A stretch of 5,455 bases of DNA. Origin: Gemmatimonadota bacterium. GTDB lineage: Bacteria > Gemmatimonadota > Gemmatimonadetes > Gemmatimonadales > GWC2-71-9. Both the position numbers and the translations under genes were made by a program. The stretch's first letter is position 1. The number at the start of each line of letters is the position of its first letter. Below are positions 1 to 5,455 of the stretch, piece by piece. The notes under the pieces are model-generated. The model ran no database searches. It saw only the letters and a program-made list of their open reading frames with translations, and was not told the origin of the DNA. Location: positions 1 through 5,455 of the forward strand of contig JAOTWK010000261.1 of assembly GCA_029862935.1 (NCBI GenBank). Reading direction: 5' to 3'.

Positions 1-33
1 TACCCGCTCGCCCTGGAACGCTGCAACCCGCAT
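1..33 (-). CDS. Start of a downstream gene, possibly prephenate dehydratase (3'-partial)
   Basis: Eleven open codons, MRVAAFQGERV, run from the ATG at 33 to the left edge of the window. The pattern of a short beta strand followed by AFQGE closely resembles the N-terminus of bacterial prephenate dehydratases (typical form RVAFQGEPGAYSE), the enzyme that converts prephenate to phenylpyruvate in phenylalanine synthesis. The match covers only about eight residues. The valine at residue 11, where many homologues have glycine, is a mild mismatch. The overlap with the preceding stop codon supports a real gene start. The existence of a gene here is likely; its identity is tentative. Confidence 0.45.
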   Translation of the reverse strand, partial: MRVAAFQGERV

Positions 34-35
34 CA
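31..35 (-). promoter_or_regulatory. TGATG stop-start overlap
   Basis: On the minus strand the UPF0182 stop codon TGA (35-33) shares its final A with an ATG (33-31). Such one-base overlaps commonly couple translation of consecutive operon genes by re-initiation. No good Shine-Dalgarno sequence is visible in the last 25 bases of the UPF0182 gene, which fits coupling rather than independent initiation. Confidence 0.55.
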
Positions 36-2609
36 GGGTGCCGAATCGGGAGTTGCCGTCAACAGCCGACGCAGTGCTTCGTACGCGCGGCCGAACCCCT
101 GCCAGTCTCCATGTCGTCTCGCGGCATCCATACGCTCAAACCACTGTCGGGCCTGGGCCCATTCGCGTGCGCCGCGACCGGTGGGGAGAGCCTCGGCCTG
201 CAACCGACCCAGCGCATCACGCAACGTCGGTCCGTTCCCTACCGACCCAGCAAACGCCACCGCAACGTCGACGAGCTCTGGTGCAGCTCCCTCCTCCCCC
301 GGCGACACGTACACGGACTGGAGCGACGCGACCCCTCCGGCAACCGGCACCATTCTGACGGTGCCCTCGACCCCCGTCAGCTCGCCTCGAAGTCCCGAGA
401 ATCGGCGGGCGACCTGGCCGGAACCGAGGAGCTCCGCCGGTCCATCAGCACGAAACAGCTCGAGGACCGGATCGGCGTTGCGCATGGTTCCGTCGACGAT
501 GCCTGCCAACAACCCTGATTCCCGCTTTTCGAGTGGCACCAACAGCCTGAGCCGCGATGTCGAGTCCGCCGCGGAGGTGCCAACCCACCAATACGGTTCC
601 TGTCCGCCACCGGTGCTCGCTCCGAACACCGCCGACAGCGGTCGATCCACCATTCCGGTTGGGAAGGCTGTACGACGGAGCAGATCTACCTGGAGCCCCA
701 TCAGTTCGCGCGGATAGGGAAGGTTCTCGACGACCTCGCTTGGCAGTTGACTTGCCGGCCTCACCACCTGCGGAGCAATCTGCGCCCACGCGATACTCAG
801 CGGGTCGGGTGATCGCGTCAAATAGACTGCAGTCCCACCCGTTTCCGCATCGACCACCCCGACGAGACTCGATCGCAGGAACCGGATCTTGCTGCCCCGC
901 CATCGCACCGTCGGAGCAAGAGGAAACGCCTCGGCACGCACATATCCGTTGGCAATCCAGTGCAGTCGACGACCCAGGATCACCGCGCGCGGTTCGCCGA
1001 ACTCGGCGAAGGGCGCAAATGCATCGAGACGCGCCGTCACATCACGATGCCAGGTCACGACCGACTGGTCCGTGATCGCGCTCGAGGTCAGGACTTGCGG
1101 ACTCTGGAGCTTCCATGCCAGGGCCAAGCGCCGCCAGAAGCCACCAGCCGTTCCCCCGGCAAGCGCCGATTCGCCTACTGGGACCACCACGAAGTCCATG
1201 GCACCTGGCGCGATCATCACGTCCGACGTGGTCAGCGCAAGCTCGCTCACGACCTCCGAGCCACGGTCCGGACGCGCCAGATCTGTCACGAACAGCGGCA
1301 GCCCGGTCGAGGACACTTCACTGGCTTGAACTGCTGCGATGCCGTGACCCCGCGTCAGCGACCCAGTATGCACATGCTCCCACGTCACTTCGAGGCCAGC
1401 TGCGCGGGCGCCGGCTACGTCGACACGCCGCGCGGCGATGTAGAGTGGGATCCTCTCGCCGGACGGCGATGGGTAGACGCTCAACGTCGCATCGGTGAAT
1501 GCCATTTGGGGTTCCGTGGCAGCGACGCGATTGAGCAGCACCGTTACGGCGAAGGCGTCCCACAGTGGGGCATCTTCGAACACGGCGCTGGCGCTTCTCG
1601 TCTGCCGCGGCTCTGCCGCCGCCTCGGGATCGAGTGAATGTTCCACGTAGCCCGTGCCATACGCGATGGCGGAGAGCGCTCGGCGCGCCGGTTCGACGTC
1701 GGCGACGATGAGCTCCTCGGACGACCGCACAGCGCCCGCGAACGACGGAACGACGTAGTGACCGGCAAACGAGAGAACCCCGAGCAACGTCCAAGGCACC
1801 GCGACCACGACGAGCCGTGGCGTCCAGAACCACAGCAGACTGCCGCCGAGCGTCAGCAGCGCAGCGGCGCTCAGCATTCTGGCCACGGGGAGGCGCACAG
1901 CCGAGAGCACGGCATCCACGGGCACGTCGTGAATTCCGGCCACGTACTCCGCAGGCTCTAACCGGTATCCCCAGAACAACATCAGGGCGAATGCGCAGAG
2001 CAGACCCGCCACATGCCATCGTGCGAGGTTCGTGACCCGCGTGCGGCGGCGCTGCCAGCGGATCGCGCCAAGCGCTACATACAAGACGACACAGAGTGCG
2101 AGCATCACACCGGAGAGGATGGTCGCAAACCCGTGCACCGTGCGGTGCCAAGGCAGGCGGAACAGATAGTACGACAGATCGTGACCCAACACCGGATCGG
2201 CGATGTCGAGCGGGGCCCGGTATTCGGTGAGCGCGCGAACGTACCACCAGTCGGACGCCCCGTGGCTCAAGGCGACCGCCAACAGCAATCCGACGCCGAC
2301 CGCCGCGTAGAAGATGAAATGCCGCGGCACGACTTCCAGGATCTCGAGATCGCCGAGTCGTCGAGGAACGTGCACCGACCGAATGGATCGGTACACCAGG
2401 AGCAAGTTCCCGACGCACCAAACCGCAGCCGACAGAAATGCCGTGAGCGACAGGACGACTTGGACGCGCCGGATCTGCGCGTGGGTGGCAGCCACGCCGA
2501 GCGATTCGGCCCAAAGCCCATCGGCGGTAGCTCCGGCGGCCCAGCGCCCAAACACCAGTGCGATCACCGCCACAGCTACCGCCGCCTGCACCCACCGGCG
2601 CACCGGCAT
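33..2609 (-). CDS. UPF0182 family membrane protein (COG1615), divergent
   Basis: Large integral membrane protein of 858 residues from the ATG at 2609. A GTG immediately upstream (2612) would add one residue. No biochemical function is established for the family. The N-terminal part shows seven likely membrane helices at about 7-26, 49-73, 97-116, 160-183, 199-216, 243-262 and 266-286, then some 570 mostly soluble residues, probably outside the cytoplasmic membrane. Family marks I recognise are LWAESLG after helix 1, DPVLGHDLSYYLFRLPW at 138-154, WEHVHTGSLTRGHG at 410-423 (family form close to YTHGYG), HWIANGYVRAEAFPLA near 550-565, VVDAETGGTAVYL ending near 597, YPRELMGLQ at 632-640, PTLRDALGRL at 794-803, and a C-terminal helix pair around GDWQGFGRAYEAL (834-846). 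Several normally conserved positions differ, and the protein is somewhat shorter than many homologues (about 900-1000). It has no obvious Shine-Dalgarno site, only a weak GGTG at 2623-2620, and starts 7 bases after the mutase stop, suggesting translational coupling. Family call strong, role unknown. Confidence 0.9.
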   Translation of the reverse strand: MPVRRWVQAAVAVAVIALVFGRWAAGATADGLWAESLGVAATHAQIRRVQVVLSLTAFLSAAVWCVGNLLLVYRSIRSVHVPRRLGDLEILEVVPRHFIFYAAVGVGLLLAVALSHGASDWWYVRALTEYRAPLDIADPVLGHDLSYYLFRLPWHRTVHGFATILSGVMLALCVVLYVALGAIRWQRRRTRVTNLARWHVAGLLCAFALMLFWGYRLEPAEYVAGIHDVPVDAVLSAVRLPVARMLSAAALLTLGGSLLWFWTPRLVVVAVPWTLLGVLSFAGHYVVPSFAGAVRSSEELIVADVEPARRALSAIAYGTGYVEHSLDPEAAAEPRQTRSASAVFEDAPLWDAFAVTVLLNRVAATEPQMAFTDATLSVYPSPSGERIPLYIAARRVDVAGARAAGLEVTWEHVHTGSLTRGHGIAAVQASEVSSTGLPLFVTDLARPDRGSEVVSELALTTSDVMIAPGAMDFVVVPVGESALAGGTAGGFWRRLALAWKLQSPQVLTSSAITDQSVVTWHRDVTARLDAFAPFAEFGEPRAVILGRRLHWIANGYVRAEAFPLAPTVRWRGSKIRFLRSSLVGVVDAETGGTAVYLTRSPDPLSIAWAQIAPQVVRPASQLPSEVVENLPYPRELMGLQVDLLRRTAFPTGMVDRPLSAVFGASTGGGQEPYWWVGTSAADSTSRLRLLVPLEKRESGLLAGIVDGTMRNADPVLELFRADGPAELLGSGQVARRFSGLRGELTGVEGTVRMVPVAGGVASLQSVYVSPGEEGAAPELVDVAVAFAGSVGNGPTLRDALGRLQAEALPTGRGAREWAQARQWFERMDAARRHGDWQGFGRAYEALRRLLTATPDSAP

Positions 2610-2616
2610 CACCGGT

Positions 2617-3990
2617 CTACACCACGATCCCCTGCCCGCGCAGCCAGTCTTCGACCTCGCGCCGGTTGGTCGCGAGCGCGTCCGCGGAGGTCGCCTCGAA
2701 TCGCATCACGAGGACCGGCTGGGTGTTGGAGGCTCGCACGAGTCCCCAGCCATCCGCGAACGAGATGCGTGCTCCGTCCAGGGTGAGAACGTCGTATCGC
2801 TCACTGAAGTGGCTCGCGGCCTCGGCGACAACGGCGAACTTACGATCTTCGGGGCAGTCGATCCGCAGTTCCGGCGTCGCGAAGGTCTCGGGAAGATCGG
2901 CCAGTAATTTGGAGAGCGGTCCTCCACGCCGCGCAACGAACGCCAGCAACCGAGCAGCGGCAAACACCGCGTCGTCGAATCCGTAGTAGTCGTCTCCGAA
3001 GAACATGTGACCGCTCATCTCGCCAGCGAGCGGCGCATTTGTCTCCTTCATCTTCGACTTGATGAGGGAGTGCCCAGTCTTCCACAGGACCGGCTCGAGT
3101 CCTTCGGCGCGCAACGCGTCGACGAGCACATCGGAGCATTTCACGTCGAAGATCACGGCGTGCCCGGCACCTCGCCGCTCGGCGAGATCCCGACCGAGGA
3201 GCACGAGCAACAAATCGCCGTACACGATGTCGCCTCTTTCGTTGACGGCGCCGATTCGATCGCCGTCACCATCGAACGCAATGCCGAGCTCAGCCCCCGT
3301 ACGGCGCACCGTCTCCTGCAAATCCGCGAGAAACTCTGGAACCGTGGGATCGGGGTGATGGTTGGGAAATGTCCCGTCGGACTCACAGTACAGAGGGATC
3401 ACTTCGGCCCCGATGCTCGTCAGCACCCGCTCCGCCACGAGGCTCGCCGACCCGTTACCACAGTCGACCACCACCTTCACCGGCCGCACCAGCGGGCCGT
3501 TGCGCGACACGATCGCATCTCCATACCGTGCAAGCACCGAGTCATCAGCCTCGATCGCGCCGACACCCGTGTCCATCGCATCACTGGAGATCAACCGGAG
3601 AAGCTCCTGGATGTCTTCGCCATGCAGCGTCGCGCCAGCCATCACCATCTTGAATCCGTTGAATTCCGGCGGGTTGTGTGAGCCCGTCACCTGGATTCCA
3701 CCATCTACATCGAGCTCGTGCAGCGCCAAATACAACGCGGGCGTCGGGACGACCCCGATGTCGACGGCCGTCCCGCCTGCCTGCGCAACGCCATCGCGAA
3801 CCGCGCGTGCGAGGACGTCCCCAGACGGCCGGTTGTCGCGCCCAACGGCTACGCGCGGTGCCCGCCCCAAGCGCTGCCGTCCGACCGTCGTCACGGCGCG
3901 GCCAATTGCGTGGGCCAGGGGCGGGGTCAGCTCTTCGCCGACTACGCCTCGGATGTCATACTGTCGAAAGATGTGTGCAGGAACGTCCAT
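2617..3990 (-). CDS. Phosphomannomutase/phosphoglucomutase
   Basis: Cytoplasmic alpha-D-phosphohexomutase of 457 residues, the usual length. It interconverts the 6- and 1-phosphates of mannose and/or glucose through a phosphoserine enzyme, feeding GDP-mannose and UDP-glucose type precursors for polysaccharide and envelope synthesis. All four active-site signatures are intact: FRQYDIRG near the N-terminus (8-15); the phosphoserine loop VTGSHNPPEFNGFK with S104; the Mg2+ loop FDGDGDR with D240, D242 and D244; the sugar-recognition loop GEMSGH at 323-328; and the C-terminal phosphate-binding loop RASNTQP at 419-425. TGSHNP, GEMSGH and RASNTxP are typical of the PMM/PGM (AlgC/ManB) branch and argue against phosphoglucosamine mutase GlmM. 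Motif positions nearly match those known for Pseudomonas AlgC. The ATG at 3990 places the first motif eight residues in, as expected. Whether mannose, glucose or both are the physiological substrates cannot be read from sequence, so no gene symbol is given. Confidence 0.95.
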   Translation of the reverse strand: MDVPAHIFRQYDIRGVVGEELTPPLAHAIGRAVTTVGRQRLGRAPRVAVGRDNRPSGDVLARAVRDGVAQAGGTAVDIGVVPTPALYLALHELDVDGGIQVTGSHNPPEFNGFKMVMAGATLHGEDIQELLRLISSDAMDTGVGAIEADDSVLARYGDAIVSRNGPLVRPVKVVVDCGNGSASLVAERVLTSIGAEVIPLYCESDGTFPNHHPDPTVPEFLADLQETVRRTGAELGIAFDGDGDRIGAVNERGDIVYGDLLLVLLGRDLAERRGAGHAVIFDVKCSDVLVDALRAEGLEPVLWKTGHSLIKSKMKETNAPLAGEMSGHMFFGDDYYGFDDAVFAAARLLAFVARRGGPLSKLLADLPETFATPELRIDCPEDRKFAVVAEAASHFSERYDVLTLDGARISFADGWGLVRASNTQPVLVMRFEATSADALATNRREVEDWLRGQGIVV

Positions 3991-3994
3991 GTTG

Positions 3995-3999
3995 TCCTC
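3995..3999 (-). promoter_or_regulatory. Ribosome binding site of the mutase gene
   Basis: On the minus strand the 28-base gap after the nuoN stop contains GAGGA, followed by CAAC and the ATG at 3990. The four-base spacing is slightly short but workable, and it supports the ATG at 3990. A second purine run, GGAG at 4017-4014, is 23 bases from the start and too distant. The short gap leaves little room for an independent promoter, so co-transcription with nuoN is the simplest reading. Confidence 0.6.
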
Positions 4000-4018
4000 G
4001 ACGGGCAGGTCATCTCCG

Positions 4019-5455
4019 TCAGCGGGAGACCGTGATCATGACCTCCGGCCGAAGATCCTTGCCCTCTTCGCGCGCTAGGTCCATAACGCGGTTCGGCCAC
4101 ACGCCGAACACCAGCAGCAACACTGCCGTTGCCGCCACGACCCACCGTGCGGCCCCCCGGACCTGCACAGCTTCGTGCGCGGTTTCACTCGCGGCGGGCT
4201 TCATGTACATCGCCATGATGACGGGCAAGTAGTATCCTGCCGAGACGACGCTCGCACCAACCAACACGATTGCCAATGTCCACAAATCGGCGTCGATGGC
4301 CGCTGACAGGATGTACCACTTCCCGATGAACCCCGCCGTGCCCGGAAAGCCCAGCAGCGAGAGCATGAAGACGGTCATGGCAAACGCGACCCACGGGCGA
4401 CGTCCAGCCAACCCATTGAGGTCATCGATCAAGAACTCCCGTTCGCCTCCACGACCTGCTGCCGCGAGAACACCAAAACCTCCCAGCGTCATGAGCGTAT
4501 ACACGAACAGGTAATACAGAGTCGCAGCGACGCCGAGATCTGTTCCGCTCGCGACCGCTACCAAGAGGTATCCCGCGTGGCCGATGGAGCTATACGCCAG
4601 CATCCGTTTCAACTGGCGCTGCGCGAGCGCAATGAGATTCCCCACCACCATGGTGACGGCGGCAAGCCACCACACGGCCTCCGTCCACAGGATGTCCACC
4701 GGTCCCAGTGCCTGAAGCAGAATCCTGAGCAGTGCCGCGAAGGCGGCGGCCTTCACCGCAGCCGCCATGAAGGCCGTCACCGGAGTCGGTGCTCCGTCGT
4801 ACACGTCGGGGGTCCACATGTGGAACGGCACCGCCGCAACCTTGAAGCCGAATCCCACCAGGAGCAACGCCACGCCGGCAATGAGCATGACGTTGGACTG
4901 GAGTTCTAAACTCGTGATCTCGACGAAGATCAGCGTCAGATTGGTGGTGCCGGTCGCTCCGTATACCAGGGCGATGCCGTACAACAGGAACCCTGACGCA
5001 AACGCTCCCAGGAGGAAATACTTGAGTGCCGCCTCCGCGGCGAATACGCTCCGGCGGTTGATACCCGCCAACACGTACACCGACACCGACATCAACTCAA
5101 GTCCGAGGAAGATCACCACCAGGTCGGCGCCGGCGCTCATGAACATCATGCCCAGCGTCGCGAGCAGCACGAGCAAGTAATACTCGGGAACGACGATTCG
5201 CTCTCGCCCCAGGTAGCCCAACGACAACATGACGGCGAGGATGGCGCCCAGCAGGAACACCGTCGACATCGCGTACCGGAATCCATCGAGAGCGACCATC
5301 AACTCGAGGCCGGCCGGCTCCAGTCCACGCCACCAAAACACGACAACGGCAAGCAGCGTCACGACGAGGCCAGCCAAACTCAAACGTCCAACGAGGCGCA
5401 CATCCTGCTCGCTCTGGTGCTGCCAGGCAACGACGAGCGTCAGGGCCAGGATCCA
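4019..5455 (-). CDS. nuoN: NADH-quinone oxidoreductase subunit N (5'-partial)
   Basis: Membrane-arm subunit of respiratory complex I, one of the three antiporter-like subunits that carry protons across the inner membrane while NADH reduces quinone. The window holds 478 codons plus a TGA stop. Numbering from the right window edge, the core antiporter domain (Proton_antipo_M) covers about residues 107-385. Its hallmarks are visible: LGLELMSVSVYVLAG with the conserved TM5 glutamate (E120), GFKVAAVPFHMWTPDVYDG with the TM7 lysine (K205), a TM8 lysine in AAVKAAAF (K235), QLKRMLAYSSIGHAGYL, and GFIGKWYIL (K379). About 14 hydrophobic segments are present, as expected for NuoN rather than NuoM or NuoL, which are longer. 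A GTG at 5401 could be taken as the start, but the frame stays open to 5455 and encodes a hydrophobic helix start (WILALTLVVAW), so the true start is outside. NuoL and NuoM probably lie upstream. Family assignment is firm. Confidence 0.96.
   Translation of the reverse strand, partial: WILALTLVVAWQHQSEQDVRLVGRLSLAGLVVTLLAVVVFWWRGLEPAGLELMVALDGFRYAMSTVFLLGAILAVMLSLGYLGRERIVVPEYYLLVLLATLGMMFMSAGADLVVIFLGLELMSVSVYVLAGINRRSVFAAEAALKYFLLGAFASGFLLYGIALVYGATGTTNLTLIFVEITSLELQSNVMLIAGVALLLVGFGFKVAAVPFHMWTPDVYDGAPTPVTAFMAAAVKAAAFAALLRILLQALGPVDILWTEAVWWLAAVTMVVGNLIALAQRQLKRMLAYSSIGHAGYLLVAVASGTDLGVAATLYYLFVYTLMTLGGFGVLAAAGRGGEREFLIDDLNGLAGRRPWVAFAMTVFMLSLLGFPGTAGFIGKWYILSAAIDADLWTLAIVLVGASVVSAGYYLPVIMAMYMKPAASETAHEAVQVRGAARWVVAATAVLLLVFGVWPNRVMDLAREEGKDLRPEVMITVSR

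Noticed and set aside
1427..1436. Ten-base perfect palindrome GCCGCGCGGC, considered as an operator or terminator stem
   Set aside because: It lies inside the UPF0182 coding sequence, has no loop or following T run, and short GC palindromes are expected by chance at this base composition.
960..1637. A 225-codon plus-strand open frame opposite the UPF0182 gene
   Set aside because: It is antisense to the UPF0182 soluble domain, with no domain or hydrophobic pattern in its translation.
1318..2595. A 425-codon open frame on the minus strand in another frame of the UPF0182 gene
   Set aside because: It lies wholly inside the UPF0182 coding region. Its translation is rich in Arg, Ala and Gly with no recognisable domain, as expected of an alternate frame in GC-rich DNA, while the competing frame carries family motifs and membrane helices.
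2013..2786. A 257-codon plus-strand open frame across the mutase/UPF0182 junction
   Set aside because: It is antisense to two well-supported genes. Its product is rich in Arg, His, Pro and Gln without domain features, and no ribosome site was noted.
3991..4018. The nuoN-mutase gap considered as a promoter or terminator
   Set aside because: At 28 bases it is too short for a complete promoter with leader, has no hairpin plus U tract, and is explained by a ribosome binding site.
3362..4078. A 238-codon plus-strand open frame opposite the mutase gene
   Set aside because: The composition is Ser/Pro/Thr/Arg rich with no recognisable motif, and it runs antisense through conserved active-site codons of the mutase. 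It is best explained as a shadow frame.

Overview
The window is compact, GC-rich bacterial chromosome (about 60-65% G+C by eye). All genes lie on the minus strand and almost every base is coding. In transcription order (high to low coordinates) it holds: nuoN, the NADH-quinone oxidoreductase subunit N, whose 5' end runs off the right edge; a complete phosphomannomutase/phosphoglucomutase gene; a complete gene for a large UPF0182-family (COG1615) membrane protein of unknown biochemical function; and the first 11 codons of a further gene running off the left edge, which resembles the start of prephenate dehydratase.

The spacing suggests one transcription unit. There are 28 bases between nuoN and the mutase gene and 7 (or 4) bases between the mutase and the UPF0182 gene. 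The UPF0182 stop then overlaps the next start in a TGATG junction. I see no intrinsic terminator and no convincing promoter in the window, so transcription probably enters from upstream (nuo genes, outside the window) and continues past the left edge.

The gene products belong to different processes: proton-pumping respiration (NuoN, inner membrane), sugar-phosphate supply for polysaccharide and envelope precursors (the mutase, cytoplasm), an uncharacterised envelope protein with seven predicted membrane segments and a very large soluble part (UPF0182), and possibly phenylalanine biosynthesis. This looks like a housekeeping cluster, not a mobile or defence region. I found no repeats, insertion sequences, CRISPR arrays, RNA genes or phage genes.

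Taxon: UPF0182 proteins are best known from Actinobacteria, Cyanobacteria and some Firmicutes, but also occur in less-studied phyla. The divergent UPF0182 sequence, the GC content and a nuoN-mutase-UPF0182 order make Gemmatimonadota or a similar Gram-negative phylum my best guess. This is weak inference, not something the sequence proves. The item most worth a second look is the divergent UPF0182 protein and its placement directly behind nuoN and the mutase.
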